Shown here one piece after another: positions 1 to 9,310 of a DNA stretch of 64,000 nt. This DNA is from Acinetobacter pittii ANC 4050 (GTDB lineage: Bacteria > Pseudomonadota > Gammaproteobacteria > Pseudomonadales > Moraxellaceae), in assembly GCF_000399685.1 (NCBI RefSeq), contig NZ_KB976987.1, positions 934,345 to 998,344 on the forward strand. Direction: 5' to 3'. The number at the start of each line of letters is the position of its first letter. Within the stretch, counting starts at the first letter, position 1. A model generated the notes under the pieces. The model saw nothing but the letters and a program-made list of their open reading frames with translations. It made no database searches and was not told the DNA's origin. Made by a program: the position numbers and the translations under genes.

Positions 1-1
1 C

Positions 2-1460
2 TTAAGTGCAACGGCTGCGGACAAATCTGGTAATGCTACCGCACCAAAAACAATAGTTGCACCAGACACTACAGCACCTTCAAGTCTGACTGCAACGATT
101 GATACTGCAGGTAAAGTGGTTGCAGGTGTAACTGAAGCGAATGCTGTTGTAACAGTTAAGAATGCTGTAGGAACTGTCGTTGGTACAGGTACTGCAGATG
201 CCACAGGTAAATACTCGATTACCCTAGATAAGGCTTATGTAAATGGTGAAAGCTTAAGTGCAATGGCTGCGGACAAATCTGGTAATGCTACAGCGCCGAA
301 AACCATTGTTGCACCAGATACCACGGCACCTTCAAGCTTAACTGCAACGATTGATACAGCAGGTAAAGTGGTTACGGGTGTGACCGAAGCGAATGCTGTT
401 GTAACAATTAAAAATACTGCAGGAACCATAATCGGTACAGCTACTGCTGATTCCACAGGTAAATATTCAGTTACCCTAGATAAAGCATATTTAAATGGAG
501 AAAGCTTAAGTGCTACAGCATCAGATCAATCTGGTAATGCTACAGCGCCGAAAACCATTAATGCACTGGATACCACGGCACCATCAAGTTTAACTGCAAT
601 TATAGATGCTGCAGGTAAAGTGGTTGCGGGTGTGACCGAAGTAGGTGCAAGAGTGACAGTAGAACAAGTAACTGCTATTTATAAAGAAGTAACTGTTTTA
701 GAAACCCAATCTGTTTTGAATGAGACAGTACAGTCAAATTATTTATCGAAAACATATTCTTTCGAAGTTACAGGTACAAATGCACATGTTTCTTTAAATT
801 TGAGCTCTTCGACTAATTCACTTTCTGGTAGTTATAGCTCAACTCTTTCTGGTGCGAGTTTAAATACAAGTCTAACTGGTAGTATCTCTCAAGCTGGAAA
901 CGGAAATTACAGTATTGATCTAGCACAAGGTTCAGTATTAGCATCTGGAACCTATACTTTGACAGTAAATTATTCTAGTTCAATGGTCCCCGTTATAAAT
1001 GTAAATGTAACGCAAGAAGTGCCAAAAACTATTTTAGAAGTAGACTATTACGAAACAAAAGTTGTAGGCACAGCTAATGCAGATGAGGCAGGAAATTATT
1101 CTATTACTCTTGATAAAGCTTACTTAAATGGCGAAAGCTTAAGCGTAACGGCAGCAGATCAATCGGATAATAAAACTGAAGCGAAAGAGGTTATTGCACC
1201 AGATAGTACGCCACCAATTTTGCATCAACCAACTATTCAAGGTGGATGGGCTGAAGGGCAATCAGTACAAGGTACAACTGAAGCAAATGCCACAATAATT
1301 GTTAAAAATACTGCAGGTGATGTAATCGGTTCGGCAATAGCTGATGCATCTGGGTATTACAATGTAATTTTGAATATAGTTTACGAAGATGGTGAAGTAT
1401 TAAAAGTAATTGCTGCGGATGCTAAAGGTAATGAAAGTTCAATTAATATAAATGCACCCG
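2..1460 (+). repeat. Tandem 252-bp (84-residue) Ig-like coding repeats in the adhesin
   Basis: The string CTTAAGTGCA recurs with near-identical flanks at positions 1, 253 and 505, giving an exact 252-bp period. The next related copy (CTTAAGCGTA) lies at 1138, which is 633 bp away, or 252 plus 381 bp. The extra 381 bp are a foreign segment of 127 codons inside one repeat. A more divergent copy follows to about 1460. Such arrays recombine easily and often vary in copy number. Confidence 0.85.
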
Positions 1461-2545
1461 ATACTACGGCACCTATATTGGCTAATTTGTTTAATTATAA
1501 TGTGAGTACAGATAAAATTATTTTTAATGCGCCAAGTGATAGTTATGCTGTTGAGCAAAAAATTAATGGTGCTTGGGTTCACGTAAATATTGAGGAAAAA
1601 TTCGATTGGTTAAATGTAGAATATAGGGTAACTGCTACAGATCAAGCTGGGAATAGTTCTCAACCACTAACTACTATAATTAATACTGTATCAGGAACTT
1701 ACAAGCCAACAGACCCTACATTTACTCAAATTATTAAAGGATCTACAGGAAATGACTATCTATATGGTGGTAGTGGCGATGACACATTAATATCGAATAC
1801 GGGTTCTGATCATTTATACGGTGGTTCAGGGAATGATACACTCATTTATGGTGGCAATTCCGCGAATGTATATACAGGATTAATTGGTGAAGCTGGTAAT
1901 GATACCTATATTGTAGATAAAGCATTACTAGGGTCATTAAGTTATGTTCATATCCTAGATAATAACAATGAACAAAATATACTTTATTTAAAATCAGTTT
2001 CAGCTGATGAAATTATTTTAAAACAGGCTAGTGCGGATAGAGTTATTACGTTCAATGATTCAACTGCCAGCATTCATTTTGGTGAGGGACAATTATCATC
2101 TATTATATTTGACGATGGAACTGTTTGGAATAAAACTCAAATTGAACAACATATTGCCGAACCTGTATTTGGCACAACTGGTAACGATGTAATCGAGACA
2201 AACATATCAAATCAAACTTACTCTTATATTCTAGGAGATGGCGCAGATACAGTGGTTTTTAATATTCTCGATAATACAGATAATTTAGGTGGAAATGCTA
2301 AGAGTGAGTGGACTGATTTTAATCTCGTAGAGGATGATAAAATTGATTTGTCTCAATTGCTTATAAATGAAAGTGGAAATCTTCAAGATTATATTTCGGT
2401 AAAAGATACTGAGGCGGGGCTAATTATTTCAGTTGATAGAGATGGGGCTAGTCATTCTACGTATCATTCGCAAGAATTAATTTTGCTTACTGGTAAGCAT
2501 GATACCTTAGAGAACTTAATAGTTTCAAATACCTTTATTTATTAA
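2..2545 (+). CDS. Bap-like RTX surface adhesin, C-terminal part (5' end outside window)
   Basis: The reading frame is open from base 2, so the gene begins upstream and only about 847 residues are visible. The visible part starts with Ig-like repeats of 84 residues (252-bp period) carrying a recurring T-A-P-S-S-L-T-A motif and ending in LNGESLSATA-type strands. One repeat is interrupted by about 127 unrelated residues. Near the C-terminus (about 1738-1855) are RTX-type motifs such as GGSGDDTL and GGSGNDTL, which bind calcium. Such proteins are large type I-secreted adhesins used for biofilm and surface attachment; the C-terminal part normally carries the secretion signal. No T1SS genes are visible here. 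A convergent lysR gene follows across a shared terminator. Which Bap/BLP paralogue this is cannot be told from the fragment. Confidence 0.88.
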   Translation, partial: LSATAADKSGNATAPKTIVAPDTTAPSSLTATIDTAGKVVAGVTEANAVVTVKNAVGTVVGTGTADATGKYSITLDKAYVNGESLSAMAADKSGNATAPKTIVAPDTTAPSSLTATIDTAGKVVTGVTEANAVVTIKNTAGTIIGTATADSTGKYSVTLDKAYLNGESLSATASDQSGNATAPKTINALDTTAPSSLTAIIDAAGKVVAGVTEVGARVTVEQVTAIYKEVTVLETQSVLNETVQSNYLSKTYSFEVTGTNAHVSLNLSSSTNSLSGSYSSTLSGASLNTSLTGSISQAGNGNYSIDLAQGSVLASGTYTLTVNYSSSMVPVINVNVTQEVPKTILEVDYYETKVVGTANADEAGNYSITLDKAYLNGESLSVTAADQSDNKTEAKEVIAPDSTPPILHQPTIQGGWAEGQSVQGTTEANATIIVKNTAGDVIGSAIADASGYYNVILNIVYEDGEVLKVIAADAKGNESSININAPDTTAPILANLFNYNVSTDKIIFNAPSDSYAVEQKINGAWVHVNIEEKFDWLNVEYRVTATDQAGNSSQPLTTIINTVSGTYKPTDPTFTQIIKGSTGNDYLYGGSGDDTLISNTGSDHLYGGSGNDTLIYGGNSANVYTGLIGEAGNDTYIVDKALLGSLSYVHILDNNNEQNILYLKSVSADEIILKQASADRVITFNDSTASIHFGEGQLSSIIFDDGTVWNKTQIEQHIAEPVFGTTGNDVIETNISNQTYSYILGDGADTVVFNILDNTDNLGGNAKSEWTDFNLVEDDKIDLSQLLINESGNLQDYISVKDTEAGLIISVDRDGASHSTYHSQELILLTGKHDTLENLIVSNTFIY

Positions 2546-2564
2546 GTTTTTTAATAATAGACTA

Positions 2565-2595
2565 AAAAAAGAGACCAATTAATGGTCTCTTTTTT
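2565..2595. terminator. Bidirectional terminator between adhesin and lysR
   Basis: The stem AAAAAAGAGACCA / TGGTCTCTTTTTT encloses a short AT loop. An A-tract precedes it and a T-tract follows, so it can work for both convergent genes. The same GAGACC stem recurs in two other terminators of this window (8166-8195 and 11716-11744). Confidence 0.85.
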
Positions 2596-3511
2596 AACTT
2601 CCAACAATCCGCTTCTCAAGCATCTCCATAAAAGTTTTTAAAATAATATTGTGGTTTTTGCCTTTATGAGTAATTAAGCAAATGGGTGTGCTGTAATACA
2701 TTTTTTCCTTTGAAACGGCTTGCATAAAACCATCTTCAACCCATTTTTTTGCATAGTGGTCGGGTAAAAAACCTAAGAATTTTCCCGTTAAAATCAGAAA
2801 GGCAATTCCTTCACGGTCGCTTGCTGTCGCTTTGCAGTCTAAAAGCTGGTGCAACTTTGCCGCTTCCGATGTAATCGCATAATTAGGGAGTACAGCTTGC
2901 CATTTTTTTAATTCATCTAAATCCATCTTGCTACATTTGCCAAACAAGGGATGGTTTTTGCCGCAATATAAAAACGAACTTTCACTATATAAATCAAAAT
3001 AGTCCAAACCGGACAAAGGCGTAACAAGGGGAATAACGCCTGCATGCAAACGGTTATCGAGCACACGGCACTCAATATCTGACAGAGTACTCATACTAAT
3101 GTTAATAATTACTTCAGAATGTTCTTCGGCGAGTTGTGTCAACGTGTTGGTGATATAGCCTCTTGGCATCGTTACAAGGTTATTAATAATCCCGATATTA
3201 AACTCACCCTTAAGGCGGTTGTGCATTTGATTAACTTTAGAGCGAAAATCTTCGATAGAAGCAGTGAGAACTTCGATATATTCTAAAATTTCCCGTCCTT
3301 CATCGGTAAGGGCAAAGCCAGCGCGACCACGTTGGCATAGCCGAATGCCCAATCGATTTTCTAAATCACTCATATGCAAACTAATTGCAGAGCGGCTAAT
3401 ACCAAGAATGCTTTCGGCAGATGTAAAGCTATGACAGTCACAAACTGTTTTGAAAATTTTAAGAAGTTTTATATCAAAATCAGTAACTTGATTTAATTTT
3501 TTCGGTTTCAT
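2594..3511 (-). CDS. LysR-family regulator, probable activator of beta-alanine catabolism
   Basis: A 305-residue protein of usual LTTR length. An N-terminal winged HTH covers about residues 12-70 (FTSAESILGISRSAISLHMS is the recognition region), followed by a substrate-binding domain. It is transcribed divergently from the aminotransferase gene with about 100 bp between them, the usual arrangement of an LTTR with its target. In Pseudomonas aeruginosa the LysR protein BauR controls a bauA-C-D set very like the genes next door, so a BauR-type role sensing beta-alanine or a related amine is inferred. The ribosome site before the ATG is weak. The gene ends in the terminator shared with the adhesin. 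Confidence 0.8.
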   Translation of the reverse strand: MKPKKLNQVTDFDIKLLKIFKTVCDCHSFTSAESILGISRSAISLHMSDLENRLGIRLCQRGRAGFALTDEGREILEYIEVLTASIEDFRSKVNQMHNRLKGEFNIGIINNLVTMPRGYITNTLTQLAEEHSEVIINISMSTLSDIECRVLDNRLHAGVIPLVTPLSGLDYFDLYSESSFLYCGKNHPLFGKCSKMDLDELKKWQAVLPNYAITSEAAKLHQLLDCKATASDREGIAFLILTGKFLGFLPDHYAKKWVEDGFMQAVSKEKMYYSTPICLITHKGKNHNIILKTFMEMLEKRIVGS

Positions 3512-3541
3512 TTAGTTTTGTTTTTTTAAATCTAAACTCAA

Positions 3542-3558
3542 GATAATTTGAATTTATC
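3542..3558. promoter_or_regulatory. Candidate LysR box in the divergent lysR/aminotransferase region
   Basis: GATAA-N7-TTATC is an inverted repeat with one internal mismatch and contains a T-N11-A core, the typical LTTR site. It lies in the roughly 100-bp divergent region where such a regulator would bind. Function is inferred. Confidence 0.4.
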
Positions 3559-3614
3559 AAACTTATCACCCTATGTACACTCAAACCATAATTTGAAAAT
3601 AAACAGGAATGGTT

Positions 3615-4991
3615 ATGTTTGATACGGATAAATTCAGCGACTCTGAGCATACTTCGGAAGCGATTCAAGCCAATAATAATATGCATATAAATTATCAGGC
3701 ACACTGGATGCCTTTCTCTGCAAATCGAAACTTTGCTAAAGACCCGCGCATGATTGTGGGCGCAAAAGGATCGTACCTGATTGATGATTCCGGCCGAGAA
3801 ATTTATGACTCACTTTCAGGGCTATGGACTTGTGGTGCAGGTCATACCTTGCCTGAAATTCAGCAAGCGGTAAGTGCTCAGTTAGGTCAACTCGACTACT
3901 CACCAGCTTTTCAGTTCGGCCATCCGTTGTCTTTTAAACTGGCAGATAAAATTGTTCAGCATATGCCTGAAAAACTACAACACGTTTTCTTTACCAACTC
4001 AGGTTCAGAGTCGGCAGATACATCTATTAAAATGGCACGTGCATATTGGCGTATTAAAGGTAAACCAAGTAAAACCAAATTGATTGGCCGTGCCCGTGGC
4101 TATCATGGTGTAAATGTTGCAGGAACAAGTCTAGGTGGTATTGGCGGCAACCGTAAAATGTTTGGTCAACTGATGGATGTAGACCATTTGCCGCATACCT
4201 TGCAGACAAATTTAACATTTACCAAAGGCTGTGCAGAAACAGGTGGCGTAGAGCTTGCTAATGAAATGCTTAAGTTAATTGAGCTACACGATGCTTCAAA
4301 TATTGCCGCCGTGATTATTGAACCTATTTCCGGATCAGCAGGTTGTATTGTACCGCCAACTGGCTATTTACAGCGTTTAAGAGAAATCTGTGATCAGCAT
4401 GACATCTTGTTAATTTTTGATGAGGTAATTACAGGTTTTGGCCGTTTAGGAACGTGGACGGCAGCAGAGTATTTTGGGGTTACGCCTGATATTTTGAACT
4501 TTGCGAAACAAGTAACCAATGGTGCCATTCCTTTAGGTGGGGTGGTGGCAAGCCATGAAATTTACTCTGCCTTTATGCAGCAAGACTTACCGGAACATGC
4601 CATTGAATTTACCCACGGCTATACCTATTCGGCACATCCTGTTGCTTGTGCTGCCGCCTTAGCTGCGCTTGAAATTTTAGAAAAGAAAAACCTATTCGCT
4701 CAATCTGCAGCGTTGGCACCAAGTTTTGAAAAAATGCTACATGGCTTAAAAGGTGCACCGCACATTTTAGATATTCGTAACTGTGGTTTGATTGGCGCCC
4801 TACAGTTGGCTCCGCGTGATGGTGATGCCACCATTCGAGGCTTCGAGCTTGGTATGAAACTTTGGAAAGAAGGATTCTATGTTCGCTTTGGAGGCGACAC
4901 CCTTCAGTTCGGGCCAATGTTCAACAGCACTGAGGCTGATATTGACCGCTTAATGAATGCTGTGGGTGATGCACTGCACCAAGTGAATTAA
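3615..4991 (+). CDS. bauA: Omega-amino acid (beta-alanine):pyruvate aminotransferase
   Basis: A class III PLP aminotransferase of 458 residues, close to the usual 440-450. The PLP aspartate lies in LLIFDEVITGFGR, and the Schiff-base lysine in NFAKQVTNG is about residue 298 from this start. It should transfer the amino group of beta-alanine or related omega-amines to pyruvate, giving malonate semialdehyde and alanine in the cytosol. I chose the ATG at 3615 rather than the one at 3609 because CAGGA at 3604-3608 is then correctly spaced. The next gene, a CoA-acylating semialdehyde dehydrogenase, would consume the product. The order LysR, transaminase, dehydrogenase, permease matches the bau locus of Pseudomonas. 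Other omega-amine substrates such as taurine or putrescine-derived compounds remain possible. Confidence 0.82.
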   Translation: MFDTDKFSDSEHTSEAIQANNNMHINYQAHWMPFSANRNFAKDPRMIVGAKGSYLIDDSGREIYDSLSGLWTCGAGHTLPEIQQAVSAQLGQLDYSPAFQFGHPLSFKLADKIVQHMPEKLQHVFFTNSGSESADTSIKMARAYWRIKGKPSKTKLIGRARGYHGVNVAGTSLGGIGGNRKMFGQLMDVDHLPHTLQTNLTFTKGCAETGGVELANEMLKLIELHDASNIAAVIIEPISGSAGCIVPPTGYLQRLREICDQHDILLIFDEVITGFGRLGTWTAAEYFGVTPDILNFAKQVTNGAIPLGGVVASHEIYSAFMQQDLPEHAIEFTHGYTYSAHPVACAAALAALEILEKKNLFAQSAALAPSFEKMLHGLKGAPHILDIRNCGLIGALQLAPRDGDATIRGFELGMKLWKEGFYVRFGGDTLQFGPMFNSTEADIDRLMNAVGDALHQVN

Positions 4992-5008
4992 GGCTTATAG
5001 ATATTTAT

Positions 5009-5039
5009 GAGCATCGGTAGGTTCTATAGATGCTCTTTA
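5009..5039 (+). terminator. Weak intra-operon hairpin
   Basis: GAGCATC / GATGCTC with a 13-nt loop, followed by TTTAA. The T-tract is short, so this is more likely an attenuator or mRNA-processing hairpin between the aminotransferase and mmsA than a full stop. Confidence 0.4.
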
Positions 5040-5098
5040 AAAACCAAATCAAAAATACAGATTGATCTGAAAACCAATTGTAGTAAGGAGTAACAACA

Positions 5099-6667
5099 AT
5101 GACAAATGGCCTAGAAAATTTTAGCTATGACGAAGTTTCAACTGAAAATAGTACGCATAGTGAACAAGCCAAAAAAGTGCTAGGGCATTTCATTCAAGGA
5201 AGAATTGTATCTAAAACGGCAAGAAGACAGCCAGTTTACAATCCTGCGACGGGTGAAATTAGTAAAGAAGTCGAAATTGCAGATGCTCAAACGGTAAATG
5301 AAGCCGTTCAGGCAGCCGAGCAAGCATTTCCTGCATGGCGAGATACGCCTGTCATTAAACGTGCACGTGTCATGTTTAAGTTCAAACAATTATTAGAACA
5401 AAATGCCGAAAAGATTTGTGCTTTGATTGGACAAGAGCACGGTAAAATTTCTCATGATGCTCAAGGTGAACTTCAACGCGGTATTGAAAACGTTGAATAT
5501 GCTTGCGGCGCGCCAGAGCTTTTAAAAGGGGAATATTCAAAAAATGTCGGCCCTGATATCGATTCATGGAGCGAGTTCCAACCACTAGGTGTTGTGGCTG
5601 GTATTACACCATTTAACTTCCCAGCCATGGTGGCGTTGTGGATGTTCCCAATGGCCTTAGTCTGCGGTAACTGCTTTATTCTAAAACCTTCTGAAAAAGC
5701 ACCTTCTGTGGTTTTATACCTTGCAGAACTATTAAAACAGGCAGGTTTACCCGACGGCGTATTTAATGTGGTGAATGGGGATAAAGAAGCGGTAGATGCC
5801 TTATTGCATCATCCGCGCATTCAGGCAGTCAGCTTTGTGGGGTCAACACCAATTGCTGAATATATTTACCGTACAGCAACTTCAACGGGTAAACGTTGCC
5901 AAGCATTAGGCGGTGCGAAAAACCACGCGATTATTATGCCGGATGCCGACATTGATAACGTAGTAACTTCATTGCTAGGCGCAGCGTTTGGTTCTTCAGG
6001 CGAGCGTTGTATGGCACTTTCGGTTGCGGTTGCTATTGGAGATGAAGTTGCCGATGTCGTGATTGATAAGCTGACTCAAGAAATGAAAAAATTGAAGTTC
6101 GGCAATTATGCAGATGCAAGCAACGACTTTGGTCCACTCATTACCCAAGCACATAAAGACAAAGTGCAGGCTTATATTCAAAGTGCAGAACAACAAGGCG
6201 CAAAAATTGTGGTAGATGGCCGTGATGCAAAACCGGCAGGCTACGAAAAAGGTTTCTTTGTTGGGCCTACTTTAATTGACCAAGTCACACCAGCTATGAC
6301 CAGTTACCAACAAGAGATTTTTGGACCTGTACTGCAAGTTATGCGTGTAAATACTATGCAAGAAGCCATGCAACTGATTAATGACCATGAATATGGCAAC
6401 GGTACTTGCATTTATACCCGTGACGGTGAGGCAGCACGCTATTTTAGCAGTCACATTCAAGTCGGTATGGTGGGTATTAATGTTCCTTTACCTGTGCCTG
6501 TTGCTTACCATAGCTTTGGTGGTTGGAAACGTTCATTGTTTGGTGATTTACATGCGTATGGTCCAGATGGTGTCCGTTTTTACACACGCCGTAAAACCAT
6601 TACGCAACGCTGGCCATCTGCGCAAGTCCGTGAAGCAAAACAATTTTCAATGCCAACTCTAAATTAA
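5099..6667 (+). CDS. mmsA: CoA-acylating methylmalonate/malonate-semialdehyde dehydrogenase
   Basis: A 522-residue aldehyde dehydrogenase of the MmsA branch. Visible landmarks are GITPFNFPAMVALWMFP, typical of MmsA, and the catalytic cysteine at residue 304 in GSSGERCMAL. It converts malonate semialdehyde (or methylmalonate semialdehyde) to acetyl-CoA (or propionyl-CoA) with NAD and CoA, releasing CO2. AAGGAG at 5085-5090 is an excellent ribosome site. Position after the aminotransferase suggests the malonate-semialdehyde step of beta-alanine breakdown (bauC role). The N-terminus is about 20 residues longer than many homologues. A valine-pathway role is the alternative, but no mmsB or other valine genes are nearby. 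Confidence 0.88.
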   Translation: MTNGLENFSYDEVSTENSTHSEQAKKVLGHFIQGRIVSKTARRQPVYNPATGEISKEVEIADAQTVNEAVQAAEQAFPAWRDTPVIKRARVMFKFKQLLEQNAEKICALIGQEHGKISHDAQGELQRGIENVEYACGAPELLKGEYSKNVGPDIDSWSEFQPLGVVAGITPFNFPAMVALWMFPMALVCGNCFILKPSEKAPSVVLYLAELLKQAGLPDGVFNVVNGDKEAVDALLHHPRIQAVSFVGSTPIAEYIYRTATSTGKRCQALGGAKNHAIIMPDADIDNVVTSLLGAAFGSSGERCMALSVAVAIGDEVADVVIDKLTQEMKKLKFGNYADASNDFGPLITQAHKDKVQAYIQSAEQQGAKIVVDGRDAKPAGYEKGFFVGPTLIDQVTPAMTSYQQEIFGPVLQVMRVNTMQEAMQLINDHEYGNGTCIYTRDGEAARYFSSHIQVGMVGINVPLPVPVAYHSFGGWKRSLFGDLHAYGPDGVRFYTRRKTITQRWPSAQVREAKQFSMPTLN

Positions 6668-6677
6668 TTATTGCAAT

Positions 6678-6705
6678 AAGGGGAAGACATTAGTTTTCCC
6701 TTTTT
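6678..6705 (+). terminator. Terminator-like hairpin after mmsA
   Basis: The stem AAGGGGAA / TTTCCCTT (one G-U pair) is followed by a run of five Ts. It lies between mmsA and the permease gene, so the permease may be partly separately transcribed. Confidence 0.6.
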
Positions 6706-6770
6706 CATTACCGTAGGATTTTCAAACATGTAATAGATTTTTATATGGATATATTTTTAAGGATTGAAAT

Positions 6771-8162
6771 ATGAATAATGATAGAACAAAAAAATTAGGC
6801 GAAGGACTTTCAAATCGCCATATCACAATGATTAGTATTGGCGGTGTTATTGGCGCAGGTTTATTTGTCGGTTCATCTTCTGCCATTGCCAAGGCAGGCC
6901 CAGCGGTTATTCTCGCTTATTTAATTACCAGTATTATGGTATTTCTGGTGATGCGAATGTTGGGTGAAATGGCCGTTTTAGAGCCGGACACTGGTTCATT
7001 TTCTACTTATGCCCGTAAAGCAATTGGCCCGTGGGCAGGTTTCACAATAGGTTGGTTATATTGGTGGTTTTGGGTGCTCGCAATTCCGGTAGAAGCTATT
7101 GCAGGTGCTGAAATTTTACATTCATGGTTTCCGAACGTTTCTGTTTCTATCTACGCATTTTGTTTTATTGTATTTCTAAGCTTAGCTAATTTTTTTAGTA
7201 CCAAAAGTTTTGGTGAGTTTGAGTTCTGGTTTTCCTTAGTCAAAGTGGTAGCCATTATTGGCTTCATTATTATTGGTATTTTAGCAATTTCAGGTTTTTG
7301 GCCATTAGCTAAAAATGTAAGTGGGGTTGCCAATTTATACAATAATGCCGGTTTTATGCCACACGGTATGGGAGGAATTTTATCGGCAATTTTAATTACT
7401 GCATTCTCATTTTTTGGCGTAGAAATTGTCTCGATTGCAGCAGCAGAGTCATCAAACCCTAAACAGAAAATTAGACGGGCAACGAACCTCGTGTTGTACC
7501 GCATTATTCTTTTCTTTGTGGTCTCAATGTTTATTGCCGTTTCACTTGTTGATTGGCGTTCGCCAGACCTACAAAAATACGGAACATTCCAATACGTTTT
7601 AATGAGCTTGAACGTACCAGGTACTAAACTCATCATTGATACAGTCGTGTTCATTGCTGTGGCAAGTTGTATGAATGCCGCAATTTATACATCATCTCGA
7701 ATGTTATTCCGTTTGGGTACCCGTAGTGAAGCACCTCAAGCAGTAACTAAAGTCAATTATGCAGGCGTACCTGCAATTGCGGTGTTCTCTTCAACTTTTA
7801 TTGGTTTGATTTGTTGTATTATCAATTACGTATTCCCGGGAAAAGTATTTGGTTTATTGCTCTCAAGTACAGGGTCAATTGCTTTGCTTGTGTATTTAGT
7901 CATTGCATTCTCTCAACTGCGTTTACGACATAAACTGGAAGCTGCAGGAGCGGAAATTCCATTTAAAATGTGGCTATTTCCATGGCTCACTTGGTTTGTG
8001 ATTATTATTATTCTAAGTGTATTGGCTTATATGTTCTTCTCGCCAGCATACAGTTATGAAACCACTTTATCTTTAGGGGTAACTTCGCTTGTGATTGTTT
8101 GTGGGTTGTTCGTCACGCGAAAGCGTAAAGCAACCAGAGCGGTTGCCATGAATCTAGATTAA
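6771..8162 (+). CDS. APC-family amino acid permease (GabP/BauD-like)
   Basis: A 463-residue membrane protein with about 12 predicted hydrophobic segments. The N-terminal KLGEGLSNRHITMISIGGVIGAG-type start and the GEMAVLEPDTGSFSTYA region are characteristic of the amino acid transporter branch that includes GabP. It probably imports beta-alanine, GABA or a similar omega-amino acid into the cytoplasm for the two enzymes upstream. AAGGATTGAA precedes the ATG. The gene is followed directly by a strong terminator. Substrate is inferred from the operon; the protein family alone would allow many amino acids. Confidence 0.82.
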   Translation: MNNDRTKKLGEGLSNRHITMISIGGVIGAGLFVGSSSAIAKAGPAVILAYLITSIMVFLVMRMLGEMAVLEPDTGSFSTYARKAIGPWAGFTIGWLYWWFWVLAIPVEAIAGAEILHSWFPNVSVSIYAFCFIVFLSLANFFSTKSFGEFEFWFSLVKVVAIIGFIIIGILAISGFWPLAKNVSGVANLYNNAGFMPHGMGGILSAILITAFSFFGVEIVSIAAAESSNPKQKIRRATNLVLYRIILFFVVSMFIAVSLVDWRSPDLQKYGTFQYVLMSLNVPGTKLIIDTVVFIAVASCMNAAIYTSSRMLFRLGTRSEAPQAVTKVNYAGVPAIAVFSSTFIGLICCIINYVFPGKVFGLLLSSTGSIALLVYLVIAFSQLRLRHKLEAAGAEIPFKMWLFPWLTWFVIIIILSVLAYMFFSPAYSYETTLSLGVTSLVIVCGLFVTRKRKATRAVAMNLD

Positions 8163-8165
8163 ATT

Positions 8166-8195
8166 AAAAAAGAGACCGTAAATGGTCTCTTTTTT
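8166..8195. terminator. Bidirectional terminator between permease and HlyD gene
   Basis: The stem AAAAAAGAGACC / GGTCTCTTTTTT has a 6-nt loop and A/T tracts on both sides, between two convergent genes. It has the same GAGACC core as the terminators at 2565 and 11716. Confidence 0.88.
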
Positions 8196-8221
8196 CTCGC
8201 ATGTCCCAAGATTTAAACGAT

Positions 8222-9310
8222 CTATTTTTGAGTCGTATCAATAGATACTAAAACGGATAAGCCGGGACGCAATAATTTAACGTCTTTTTGATTTTCAATA
8301 AGCTTGATTCGTAAAGGAAGACGCTGAACAATCTTGGTAAAATTACCAGTCGCATTGGTTGCAGAGATTGGAGAGAAAAATGCACCAGTTGATGGTGAAA
8401 AACTATCTACCACACCTTTTAATTCTACGTTATAAGCATCTACATAGACAGTAACAGGTTGTCCGATTTTAATTTGCTTTAACTCAATTTCACGGAAGTT
8501 TGCTTCTACATAAACTTGATCTAGCGGTACAATCACCATTAAGGGATTCCCGGCACCTACAAAGTTGCCCACGTTTGCAGATTTTTGACCAATCATGCCA
8601 TCAATAGGGGCACGAACTTCTGTATAGCTCAGATTCAGTTTAGCTTTATCAAGTGCTGCTTGAGCCTGTTTTAAAGCAGCTTGTTTGGCTTGTACCTGAA
8701 TCTTGTATTGGTTGAGCTGATACTGTGCATCGATCACTTTTTCTTTACTGCTATCTAAGTCAGCATATTGTTCAGTCAATGTGGTTTTTGACTGTTGCGT
8801 AATCAATCTGGATTCAGCACCAAGTGCCTGCAATTGCTCATAACGCGCCGTATTGTCTTTGGTAAGTTTAATTCCGGCTTCTACTTTTCTAAGCTGTGCT
8901 TCAGTTTCTCTAATAACGGTCGGTTGTCTTTCTACCGCCAGCATTGCTTCATTTAAGTCTGCTTGTGCTTTTGCATAATTAGATTCAGCTTCAGCTAAAG
9001 CCGCCTGATAATCACGTGCATCAATCCGTGCCAAAAGCTGGCCTTTTTTTACGGTCTGGTGATCTTTAATATAAATTTCTTCAATATTACCTGACACTTT
9101 TGGCGCAATAGTTGAATACTCGACATCTACCCGCGCATCGTCAGTTTTAACAATGGAAGAAGGTAAAAATATAACTTTTAAAATCCATAAAATGGAAACT
9201 AGAACGATAATAAATGCAATAACCATAACCCAGTGTTTCTTAAGATCTTGCATCTTTGTTAACTTGGGTGACTCGGTCATGGAGTGATCTTGGGCTTCGA
9301 GAGTACTCAT
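8222..9310 (-). CDS. HlyD/EmrA-type membrane fusion protein
   Basis: A 362-residue periplasmic adaptor of a drug efflux system. One N-terminal transmembrane helix lies at about residues 28-50 (VMVIAFIIVLVSILWIL). It is followed by a lipoyl half-motif (DARVDVEYSTIAPKVSGNI), a long alpha-hairpin/coiled-coil (about 95-215) and a beta-barrel region with VRAPIDGMIGQ and ATGNFTKIVQRLPLRI, which are typical of EmrA-like proteins. Its start overlaps the end of the MFS gene by 4 bp (ATGA), so the two are translationally coupled. It should link the inner-membrane pump to an outer-membrane channel; no TolC gene is next to it, so a shared TolC is likely. Substrate unknown. Confidence 0.85.
   Translation of the reverse strand: MSTLEAQDHSMTESPKLTKMQDLKKHWVMVIAFIIVLVSILWILKVIFLPSSIVKTDDARVDVEYSTIAPKVSGNIEEIYIKDHQTVKKGQLLARIDARDYQAALAEAESNYAKAQADLNEAMLAVERQPTVIRETEAQLRKVEAGIKLTKDNTARYEQLQALGAESRLITQQSKTTLTEQYADLDSSKEKVIDAQYQLNQYKIQVQAKQAALKQAQAALDKAKLNLSYTEVRAPIDGMIGQKSANVGNFVGAGNPLMVIVPLDQVYVEANFREIELKQIKIGQPVTVYVDAYNVELKGVVDSFSPSTGAFFSPISATNATGNFTKIVQRLPLRIKLIENQKDVKLLRPGLSVLVSIDTTQK

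Noticed and set aside
2..760. CRISPR-like array from regular 252-bp repeats
   Set aside because: The repeats are coding, far too long, and have no unique spacers; they are protein-domain repeats.
116..2545. Start of the adhesin at the ATG at 116
   Set aside because: The frame is open back to base 2 and the repeat runs through this point, so the ATG is internal and the gene starts outside the window.
7151..7654. 167-codon minus-strand frame inside the permease gene
   Set aside because: Low-complexity shadow of a membrane protein gene with no promoter or ribosome site.
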